From positions 1 through 5,761 of the forward strand of contig JAJCYN010000199.1 in NCBI GenBank assembly GCA_029262915.1: a DNA stretch of 5,761 nt, read 5' to 3'. Source of the DNA: Flavobacteriales bacterium. Its GTDB lineage: Bacteria; Bacteroidota; Bacteroidia; Flavobacteriales_E; Vicingaceae. Of the stretch, positions 1-5,637 are shown piece by piece (position 1 is the first letter of the stretch; each line of letters opens with the position of its first letter). The translations under genes and the position numbers were made by a program. The notes below the pieces were generated by a model, which did not search any database, was not told the DNA's origin, and worked only from the letters and a program-made list of their open reading frames with translations.

Positions 1-1709
1 TTGCAATTGTTCCTCAACCCAACTGGAAAGATGATTTAAGGGATTTCAAGAAACTTGGAGTCCCTAAATTATTTTTTGGTGTTACAGCAGGTTGTATGGA
101 TCCAATGATTAACCATTATACTGCAAACAAGCGATTAAGATCTGAAGATGCCTATACTCCTGGTGGTCAGAAAGGTTTTAGACCAGATTATGCTACTACA
201 GTCTATACCAATATTTTAAAATACTTATTTCCTGAAATACCAGTTGTTATTGGTGGAATTGAAGCTTCATTAAGACGTGTAACTCATTATGATTATTGGT
301 CAGACAAATTAAAACCGAGTATTTTAAAAGAGTCAAAAGCTGATTTATTGATTTATGGAATGGGTGAACAGCCTTTAAGGGAAGTTATCTCTTTATTAGA
401 AAAAGGTTTGCCTTTTGATTCGTTAAAAACAATAAAGCAAACTGCTTTTTTGCAAACCAGATCAAAGAATATTCCTAAAAATAAAAATTGGAAGGATCTC
501 CAATTATCATCTCACGAAGAATGCTTAAGTAACAAAAAATTATTTGCAGCTAACTTTAAGCACATTGAGCAAGAATCAAATAAGCTGAATGCAGATAGAT
601 TAATTCAAGGAATTGGAGATAAAATTTTGATCATTAACCCTCCTTTTCAGACGATGACTGAAAAAGAAATTGATGCTTCTTTTGATTTACCTTATACCAG
701 ACTCCCTCATCCTAAATACAAAAAAAGAGGTGCTATTCCTGCTTTTGAAATGATTAAGTTTTCAATTAATATGCATCGTGGATGTTTTGGTGGTTGTAGT
801 TTTTGTACTATTTCCGCACATCAAGGAAAATTTATTGCAAGCCGATCTCAAAAATCCATCTTAAAAGAAGTGGATCAAGTCACAAATATGAATGATTTTA
901 AAGGATATATTAGTGATTTGGGCGGGCCTTCGGCCAATATGTATCAAATGAAAGGAAAGGTTCAGGAAATTTGTGATAAGTGTGTGAGTCCCTCTTGTAT
1001 TTCTCCAGTCATTTGTGATAACCTTAACACTTCACATCAGCCATTAACTAAAGTTTACAGAGCTGCTGCTAACCATCCTAAAGTAAAAAAAGCCTTTGTA
1101 GGAAGTGGTATTCGTTATGACATGCTGGTGCCAGAATTCAATAAAAATGCAGACCAAAAAGATTTAGAAAAGTACACCGAACAAGTTGTGAGAAATCACG
1201 TTTCAGGAAGATTAAAAGTTGCTCCAGAACACACTTCTGATGATGTTTTAAAGTTAATGAGGAAACCATCGTTTAAAAATTTTCACTTATTTAAAAAATC
1301 TTTTGATAAAATCAACAAGAAATTTAATCTTAACCAGAAACTAGTTCCTTACTTTATTTCTAGTCACCCAGCGTGTCGGTTAGAGGATATGGCAAACCTT
1401 GCTGCTGAAACAAAAGATATGGGTTTTCAATTGGAACAAGTTCAAGATTTTACTCCAACACCAATGACTGTTGCTACAGTCATTTACTACTCTGGTTATC
1501 ACCCTTATACTTTAAAGCCTGTATTTACCCCGAGAACTAAAAAAGAAAAAATAGATCAACATAAATTTTTCTTTTGGTACAAGAAAGAAAATCAGAATTG
1601 GATTAGAAATATTTTGACAAAAGCAAATAGAAATGATCTTCTTAATAAATTGATTCCACAAAATAGAACCACTTCTTTCTCTCCAAACAAGGGGCAACGT
1701 CATAAGTAG
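1..1709 (+). CDS. ygiQ: YgiQ family radical SAM protein (UPF0313), 5' end cut by window
   Basis: This is a radical SAM protein of the YgiQ family, whose reaction is not established. The reading frame is open from base 3 with no start before the edge, and the 31 residues before the ATG at 96 already match the family (Q-P-N-W, then LFFGVTAG), so that ATG is internal. The visible part is 568 residues; E. coli YgiQ has about 740, so the N-terminal part is missing. Family marks in order are AYTPGG, GGIEASLRR-HYDYWSD, INPP, LPHPKY and the cluster motif RGCFGGCSFC (Cys codons at 783, 795 and 804), the CX3CX2C that binds the 4Fe-4S cluster. Then come ISDLGGPSANMY, a second Cys group (codons 972, 981, 996, 1014), LKVAPEHTSDD, VPYFISSHP and a lysine-rich tail. 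The protein should be cytoplasmic. It ends 73 bases before the regulator gene, which has its own candidate promoter, so the two need not be one operon. The family call is very secure. Confidence 0.96.
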   Translation, partial: AIVPQPNWKDDLRDFKKLGVPKLFFGVTAGCMDPMINHYTANKRLRSEDAYTPGGQKGFRPDYATTVYTNILKYLFPEIPVVIGGIEASLRRVTHYDYWSDKLKPSILKESKADLLIYGMGEQPLREVISLLEKGLPFDSLKTIKQTAFLQTRSKNIPKNKNWKDLQLSSHEECLSNKKLFAANFKHIEQESNKLNADRLIQGIGDKILIINPPFQTMTEKEIDASFDLPYTRLPHPKYKKRGAIPAFEMIKFSINMHRGCFGGCSFCTISAHQGKFIASRSQKSILKEVDQVTNMNDFKGYISDLGGPSANMYQMKGKVQEICDKCVSPSCISPVICDNLNTSHQPLTKVYRAAANHPKVKKAFVGSGIRYDMLVPEFNKNADQKDLEKYTEQVVRNHVSGRLKVAPEHTSDDVLKLMRKPSFKNFHLFKKSFDKINKKFNLNQKLVPYFISSHPACRLEDMANLAAETKDMGFQLEQVQDFTPTPMTVATVIYYSGYHPYTLKPVFTPRTKKEKIDQHKFFFWYKKENQNWIRNILTKANRNDLLNKLIPQNRTTSFSPNKGQRHK

Positions 1710-1729
1710 GACAATTAAGCTTAGAAACA

Positions 1730-1760
1730 TTGAGTTCTTTTGTTTAAATGTTTATCTTAG
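1730..1760 (+). promoter_or_regulatory. Candidate Bacteroidota promoter of the Crp/Fnr-family gene
   Basis: A TTG at 1730-1732 is followed, after 20 bases, by TATCTTAG at 1753-1760. This resembles the Bacteroidota pattern of a TTG -33 box and a TAnnTTTG -7 box, with one mismatch (TTAG for TTTG). Transcription would start near 1765, leaving a short A-rich leader before the ATG at 1783. No Shine-Dalgarno sequence is seen, which is usual in this phylum. The call rests on pattern alone. Confidence 0.45.
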
Positions 1761-1782
1761 CGTAAACCCAAAAACAAGAATT

Positions 1783-2463
1783 ATGTCTACAGAAACTAAA
1801 CTTTGGCACTTAGAAAACTTTAATTTACTTAAAGCTCTCTCCATAATGGAAAAAATGAAGATGGCTAAGAAAATTAGAGACAGTAAAATGAAAAAAAATG
1901 AATACATCTACTTTCCAGAAGATCCTTCATCTTCAATATTTTTTTTAAAAAAAGGAAGAGTTAAAATAGGGACTTATTCAGATAATGGAAAAGAAATTAT
2001 TAAAGCAATTTTAGGACCTGGAGAAATTTTTGGAGAATTAAGTTTAGTTGGGGAGGGGAAAAGAAAAGACTTTGCAATGACATTAGATAATGATGTTACT
2101 TTATGTGCCATGGGAATGAAAGATATGGAAGAAATGATGGAAAATAATTCAACACTCGGGCTAAAGGTCACTAAATTGATAGGTTTTAGATTACAAAAAA
2201 TTGAACGAAGGTTAGAATCTTTAATATTTAAAGATGCTAGAAGTAGAATTATCGATTTTATTGTTGATTTAGGTAACGAGAAAGGAAAAGCCATTGGAAA
2301 AGAACTATTAGTTAAACATAATTTAACTCATTTGGATATGGCGAATCTTACCGCTACATCTAGACAAACAGTAACTACGGTTTTAAATGAATTGAAAGAG
2401 CAAGACTTAATACATCTTGAACGTAATAAGTTTTTGATTAGAGATATTGATAAATTAAACTAA
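1783..2463 (+). CDS. Crp/Fnr family transcriptional regulator
   Basis: This is a cytoplasmic DNA-binding regulator of the Crp/Fnr family, 226 residues, the normal length. The N-terminal cyclic-nucleotide-binding-type beta roll covers about residues 15-115 (FFLKKGRVKI at 53-62, GPGEIFGELSLVGEG at 78-92). A long dimer helix covers about 120-150, and a winged helix-turn-helix about 175-222 (LDMANLTATSRQTV at 184-197). Aligned by eye to E. coli Crp, the Glu of GEL is kept (E85), but the Arg-Ser pair that contacts the cAMP phosphate is Lys-Asp (95-96), so cAMP is probably not the ligand. Only one cysteine (C108) is present, so an Fnr-type iron-sulfur cluster is excluded. In the recognition helix, SRQTV replaces SRETV of Crp. 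The ATG at 1783 fits the family N-terminus and lies just after an A-rich stretch. The glutaredoxin-like gene follows 8 bases after the stop, so the two are probably cotranscribed. Signal and targets are unknown; a Crp-like palindrome lies downstream at 2730-2747. Confidence 0.95.
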   Translation: MSTETKLWHLENFNLLKALSIMEKMKMAKKIRDSKMKKNEYIYFPEDPSSSIFFLKKGRVKIGTYSDNGKEIIKAILGPGEIFGELSLVGEGKRKDFAMTLDNDVTLCAMGMKDMEEMMENNSTLGLKVTKLIGFRLQKIERRLESLIFKDARSRIIDFIVDLGNEKGKAIGKELLVKHNLTHLDMANLTATSRQTVTTVLNELKEQDLIHLERNKFLIRDIDKLN

Positions 2464-2471
2464 CAATAAGT

Positions 2472-2708
2472 TTGAGCCAAAACCAAACATATCAGTTATA
2501 CATTGGTAATCATTGTAATAGTTGTGAGAAAGTGATGAATTATTTAAAGGATAATAAGATCAAAATCTCTACAATAAATATAGATACAGATGATTATAGT
2601 TTATCGTTTCCTTTAATGATAATTCCAGCTTTGGTTAAGGAGAATGAATTAATTGGTTACGGTGAAGATATAAAAAAGCATTTCGAATCTATCAATCATC
2701 AAGCTTAA
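2472..2708 (+). CDS. Small glutaredoxin/thioredoxin-fold protein with CxxC, TTG start
   Basis: This is a 78-residue protein of glutaredoxin size. It opens with a beta strand (YQLYIG, 7-12) leading to H-C-N-S-C (C15 and C18), the place and spacing of a dithiol active site. Next come a helix (EKVMNYLKDNKI), a second strand (STINIDTDD), an I-I-P motif with P52 in the place of the cis-proline beside the active site, and I-G-Y-G-E-D-I (61-67) like the glutaredoxin C-terminal region. It probably reduces or exchanges disulfides in the cytoplasm; there is no signal peptide. The start must be TTG at 2472: the first in-frame ATG (2535) lies after both active-site cysteines, and an in-frame stop lies at 2451. 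The gene begins 8 bases after the regulator stop codon, which suggests one transcript and possible translational coupling. The fold call is good; the substrate is unknown, and it could instead be a dedicated thiol partner of the regulator. Confidence 0.82.
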   Translation: MSQNQTYQLYIGNHCNSCEKVMNYLKDNKIKISTINIDTDDYSLSFPLMIIPALVKENELIGYGEDIKKHFESINHQA

Positions 2709-2729
2709 TAACCCCCTTATTTTGTTACT

Positions 2730-2747
2730 ATGTCAATCGTCTGACAT
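2730..2747. promoter_or_regulatory. Crp-like palindrome (ATGTCA-N6-TGACAT), candidate operator
   Basis: The arms ATGTCA (2730-2735) and TGACAT (2742-2747) are perfect inverted repeats around six bases. The 5-6-5 layout is that of Crp-family sites (TGTGA-N6-TCACA), changed at one symmetrical base pair per half. It lies between the glutaredoxin-like gene and the DUF547 gene, 32 bases before the latter's ATG, and 267 bases after the end of a Crp/Fnr-family gene. It could also be the top of an RNA hairpin, since weaker flanking arms pair around it (2714-2724 with 2753-2761). Confidence 0.5.
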
Positions 2748-2767
2748 CTTATCAAAAAGGGTATGCA

Positions 2768-2775
2768 GAGTTTTG
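2768..2775 (+). promoter_or_regulatory. Candidate -7 box of the DUF547 gene
   Basis: GAGTTTTG matches five of the six fixed bases of the Bacteroidota -7 box TAnnTTTG and ends 4 bases before the ATG at 2780. If used, transcription would begin at or next to the start codon, giving a leaderless message, and the palindrome at 2730-2747 would sit centred near -41.5, where class II Crp-family activators bind. No TTG is seen at the -33 position, which would fit a promoter that needs an activator. The evidence is weak. Confidence 0.3.
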
Positions 2776-2779
2776 TATT

Positions 2780-3469
2780 ATGGATTTGATAGAATTATCA
2801 CAAAAGTTATTAAGAGCATCTAAAAGCACAGATAGTGTTACATCCTTGTTAAATCAATTAGAGGGAATAACATTGGCAGAGCTTGACCTTTATTTAGATA
2901 ATGATGATAAAAAAAAGGCTTTTTGGATAAATATCTATAATGCCTATGCCATCATATATTTGAAGCCAGATCCTGAAGTAATTTTGCATCCGCTTAACAG
3001 AAAAATATTCTTTACTAAAAAACGAATACAAATAAGCGAATGTATTTTTAGTTTAAACGATATTGAGCACGAAATTTTAAGAAAGTCTAAAATTTGGTGG
3101 AGTAAAGGGTATTTGAACAAATGGTTTGTGAAGCCCTGTTTTAAACAACTTCGAGTTGATCTCTTTGACTCAAGAATTCATTTTGCATTAAATTGTGGAG
3201 GTATGGGATGTCCTCCAATTCGTTTTTATAAGAGTGAAACCATTGATGAGCAGTTAGAAATTGCTACTCAAGCTTTTTTATTTTCTGAAGTAGAAAAAAA
3301 TACCGCAAAAAATCGCATTAAAATATCTAAACTTTTTAACTGGTATATTGGTGATTTTGGGGGTAAAAATGGGGTGATTTCTTTTTTAAAAAAGTATAAC
3401 ATGATAGCTCCTTCCGAAAATCCAACTATTGTTTATAGTAATTACAATTGGGAACCTTGGATTAAATAA
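2780..3469 (+). CDS. DUF547 domain-containing protein
   Basis: This is a 229-residue protein made almost entirely of a DUF547 domain; the biochemical role of the family is not established. Family marks in order are KAFWINIYNAYAI (46-58), FSLNDIEHEILR (90-101), SRIHFALNCGGMGCPPI (131-147, with C139 and C143), KLFNWYIGDFG (184-194) and the closing Y-N-W-E-P-W (222-227). The conserved Cys, His and Asp residues recall a cysteine-protease or transglutaminase-like site, but this is only a guess. The protein has no signal peptide or membrane segment, so it should be cytoplasmic; some relatives are exported. The ATG at 2780 is the only usable start: the frame is open further up but holds no ATG, and the protein begins MDLIELSQKLL as expected for the domain edge. 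It may be read from its own promoter just upstream. Its stop faces that of the PorP/SprF gene across 7 bases. Confidence 0.92.
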   Translation: MDLIELSQKLLRASKSTDSVTSLLNQLEGITLAELDLYLDNDDKKKAFWINIYNAYAIIYLKPDPEVILHPLNRKIFFTKKRIQISECIFSLNDIEHEILRKSKIWWSKGYLNKWFVKPCFKQLRVDLFDSRIHFALNCGGMGCPPIRFYKSETIDEQLEIATQAFLFSEVEKNTAKNRIKISKLFNWYIGDFGGKNGVISFLKKYNMIAPSENPTIVYSNYNWEPWIK

Positions 3470-3476
3470 TAATACT

Positions 3477-4406
3477 TTAATTATATGCTGGACAAACATG
3501 AGGTTTTATTCCTCCTCCACCTCCGATGCCACCATCAGAGCATTTATTAAACCCTATCATGATTTCGTGTCCATAATTGCCATTAATTTTATTTAATGGA
3601 TAGTCAAAGGCATACCCTATTTTTAAACCTCCTAAGTTAAATTTTAATTGAGCTATTACAGATTCTCCTACACGATATCCCAATCCAAAAGTAGTTTTTT
3701 GTCGATAAACCCAAGCAAGATTTAAGTCTATGGCAGGAGGTCCCATAACGTTGTATTTAAATAAAAAAGATTTGAAAACAGTCCAATTACCAAAAGCAGA
3801 TTTATGTCCGCCTCCTAAATAATATTGATTAATTTGTTTTTCTTCAATACCTAGGTTTATGTTTTTAAAATAGAGTTGATTAATAGAAATACTCCAGTAT
3901 ACTTTTTTACTATAAAACAAGACACCCGGCATAATATCAGGGTATCGAAGTGCTGATCCTGATGCGTTCGCTAAAACAGGGTCACTACTGTTTTCACTAT
4001 CAAGGTCCCTAGTTTGATATTGCTGAATACCAGCAAAAATACCAAGGCCCATAGAAAATTTAGAAGAGAGTTTGGTATGGTAGGCATAAGCCAACTTAAC
4101 AGTTGTACGAGTTGTAAAGTGTACTTCATCTTGTTCTAAATAAAGTCCAACAGCGTGTTTTCCAGAGTTTCTAAAATGTTTCTTTTTAAGTGTCCATTGA
4201 ATACTTGCAAAAGAAGACCTAGGAGCTCCTTCAAACCCAACCCATTGTAACCGGGTTCCTGCTCTAAAATCAAAACATTTTAAGGTTCCTAAAAATGCAG
4301 GATTGTAACCAAAATTATTAAATGAGTATTGCGAATATTGTGCAGATTGTTGAGCATCAATGTTAATTGATGCCAATAGAAATAATATTAGGATTATTTT
4401 TTTCAT
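3477..4406 (-). CDS. PorP/SprF family type IX secretion system membrane protein
   Basis: This is a 309-residue outer membrane protein of the PorP/SprF family, which takes part in type IX secretion. SprF-like members serve the export or surface attachment of type B substrates encoded beside them. A signal peptide covers residues 1-18 (hydrophobic core IILILFLLASI, cut after DA). The mature start QQSAQYSQYSFNNFGYNPAF is the typical family opening. Alternating beta strands of a barrel follow, ending at G-H-E-I-M-I-G-F (about 280-287), where most members stop. Here a further tail (290-309) is rich in glycine and ends in a Cys-Pro-Ala-Tyr-Asn motif, with cysteines at 289 and 305. Its ATG directly follows the stop of the secreted SprB-like protein (TAAATG on the - strand), so the two are cotranscribed and probably translationally coupled, and are likely a substrate-partner pair. 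It is unlikely to be the core porP of the organism. Confidence 0.93.
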   Translation of the reverse strand: MKKIILILFLLASINIDAQQSAQYSQYSFNNFGYNPAFLGTLKCFDFRAGTRLQWVGFEGAPRSSFASIQWTLKKKHFRNSGKHAVGLYLEQDEVHFTTRTTVKLAYAYHTKLSSKFSMGLGIFAGIQQYQTRDLDSENSSDPVLANASGSALRYPDIMPGVLFYSKKVYWSISINQLYFKNINLGIEEKQINQYYLGGGHKSAFGNWTVFKSFLFKYNVMGPPAIDLNLAWVYRQKTTFGLGYRVGESVIAQLKFNLGGLKIGYAFDYPLNKINGNYGHEIMIGFNKCSDGGIGGGGGIKPHVCPAYN

Positions 4407-5480
4407 TTACCTAAACACTGATATTGCTCCTTTAATGATAATATCATCTCCTTGCTTAACTTTTAATTTTAACACATAATAGTAAGTTGATACTGGCATA
4501 TCAAGTCCAACATATTTAGCCTCCCATCCATCAAGGTTATCATATCCTTTTTTGTGATAAATACGCTGGCCCCACCGGTCGAAAATAAAAACTTCATTAT
4601 CTGGAAAATTCTCTAACTTTCGTATCAGCCACATATCATTTTGACCATCTCCATTTGGAGTAATTATTTCAGTAGGTTCTGGATCATCACAAGGAATAGA
4701 AACTACTGATATCATATTGGTATCTTTACATCCTTGACTATCGGTAGTAATTAACGTGTAATCTCCCACAGATACATCAGAGAAGAATCCATTAGAATTT
4801 TGACCAATCCCTTGTAAATCATAACTATAAGGAGCAGTTCCACCAGTGGTACTCGTAACAACATCAGCAATAGTTTGGTTACATTCCATTATAGGTGTTG
4901 AAGCAGATAATAAATTATGAGGCTGAGGAGTAATAGTGATTTGGTTAGTATCATTACACCCTTGGTTATCTGTAATGTAAAGGGTGTAGTTTCCTGCTGG
5001 AACATTATTATACAGCCCCGTATTACTTGTGCCAATGCCCACTAAATTGTAATTATAAGGAGCTGTACCTCCTGTAGCGTTAATTTGTATATCGGCAGTT
5101 GTTAAATCGCAACTTGAATTGAGTATTGTAACCGTTGATTGCATTAGAATTGTTTGAACTTGAATAGATGTAGAAACAGTATCTTGTGTGCATCCAGTGG
5201 TAGTTGCCATATATACTTGGATATTTTGATTATTTGCAAGAATATTAATAATTGAGTCAGCACCAATAATGGTGTCCCCATCAATAACCCAAATGTATTG
5301 AGGTGTTAGAGCTCCAATAGAAGGGTTTGCTTCTAGTTGAACTGGGTCGCTTTTACAGACACTAATTACTGAAACATCAGGAATACTTGCAATATTGACA
5401 GTTAAAGGGCATTGTGCAGGAAGTATAGTTCCGACAAGTAATAAAGTAACCAAAAACAACAAACTAATGTACTTGTTCAT
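4407..5480 (-). CDS. SprB-repeat secreted protein with T9SS type B sorting domain
   Basis: This is a secreted, probably surface-attached, adhesin-like protein of 357 residues. A signal peptide covers residues 1-22 (core ISLLFLVTLLLVGTIL, cut at LPA before Q23-C24). An Ig/PKD-like region follows (about 25-110, with YIWVIDGD at 62-69). Two SprB-type repeats lie at about 115-184 and 191-260, each with TGGTAPY, a later YTL and a D-x-QGC-x-DTN motif. The C-terminal type B sorting domain (about 271-357) has TPNGDGQNDMW, VFIFDRWGQRIYHKKGYD, GWEAKY and closing TYYYVLKLK and KGAISVFR. This domain routes the protein through T9SS and is recognised with the help of a SprF-like protein, here encoded immediately downstream. 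SprB of Flavobacterium johnsoniae is a giant gliding adhesin; this one is far shorter, so a role in gliding cannot be assumed. A TAnnTTTG box lies 4 bases before the ATG. The family and export call is firm; the ligand is unknown. Confidence 0.93.
   Translation of the reverse strand: MNKYISLLFLVTLLLVGTILPAQCPLTVNIASIPDVSVISVCKSDPVQLEANPSIGALTPQYIWVIDGDTIIGADSIINILANNQNIQVYMATTTGCTQDTVSTSIQVQTILMQSTVTILNSSCDLTTADIQINATGGTAPYNYNLVGIGTSNTGLYNNVPAGNYTLYITDNQGCNDTNQITITPQPHNLLSASTPIMECNQTIADVVTSTTGGTAPYSYDLQGIGQNSNGFFSDVSVGDYTLITTDSQGCKDTNMISVVSIPCDDPEPTEIITPNGDGQNDMWLIRKLENFPDNEVFIFDRWGQRIYHKKGYDNLDGWEAKYVGLDMPVSTYYYVLKLKVKQGDDIIIKGAISVFR
4701..5138 (-). repeat. Two tandem SprB-type protein repeats, 76-residue period
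   Basis: Residues 115-184 and 191-260 of the secreted protein align without gaps at an offset of 76 residues. TGGTAPY begins at 136 and 212, cysteines lie at 124/175 and 200/251, and D-N-Q-G-C-N-D-T-N matches D-S-Q-G-C-K-D-T-N. At the DNA level the copies have diverged, so the duplication is old or was brought in as separate repeats. Confidence 0.88.
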
Positions 5481-5484
5481 TTAA

Positions 5485-5516
5485 CAAAGTTATTATTATT
5501 TAGGTTAATACGAAAA
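5485..5516 (-). promoter_or_regulatory. Candidate promoter of the secreted protein-PorP pair
   Basis: On the - strand TAACTTTG (5492 down to 5485) is a perfect match to the Bacteroidota -7 box TAnnTTTG. A TTTTCG (5516 down to 5511) lies 18 bases further upstream, near where a TTTG -33 box is expected. Only four bases separate the -7 box from the ATG at 5480, so the message would be leaderless or nearly so. The box itself is clear, but its use is inferred. Confidence 0.45.
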
Positions 5517-5582
5517 TAAAGCCTTTAGGGTACAGTCTGTCATGAAATTAAATTCTTTCATTGTAGTGGAGTGGTTGCTAAT

Positions 5583-5592
5583 ACCAATTGGT
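5583..5592. repeat. Perfect 10-base palindrome in the 157-base intergenic gap
   Basis: ACCAATTGGT is its own reverse complement and lies about 100 bases upstream of the secreted protein gene. It could be an operator half or chance; nothing else supports a role. The rest of the gap 5481-5637 shows only the promoter-like box next to the gene and a short inverted repeat (5542-5561), with no clear terminator. Confidence 0.25.
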
Positions 5593-5637
5593 CGTAATTA
5601 AATATGAATTTGTAATTTTCATCAGTGTTAAAAAACT

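Noticed and set aside
1716..1723. TAAGCTTA palindrome after the ygiQ-like gene as a terminator or operator
   Set aside because: It is only 8 bases with no loop or T-run, so neither role is supported.
1512..1730. 72-codon open frame on the - strand
   Set aside because: It lies almost wholly inside the ygiQ-like gene, and its phenylalanine-rich product comes from the lysine-rich codons of the + strand tail.
1974..2294. 106-codon open frame on the - strand
   Set aside because: It is antisense to the clear Crp/Fnr-family gene and resembles no known protein; serine/leucine/isoleucine-rich shadows are common opposite AT-rich genes.
5406..5480. Possible lipoprotein signal (cysteine at 24 after LPAQ) in the secreted protein
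   Set aside because: The residue before the cysteine is Gln, which does not fit a lipobox; cleavage after LPA by signal peptidase I and T9SS export fit better.
5538..5561. TGTCA and the ATGAAA-N8-TTTCAT inverted repeat as a second operator
   Set aside because: TGTCA here has no partner half at six bases, and the ATGAAA arms have a different sequence and spacing; such short repeats are expected by chance in AT-rich DNA.
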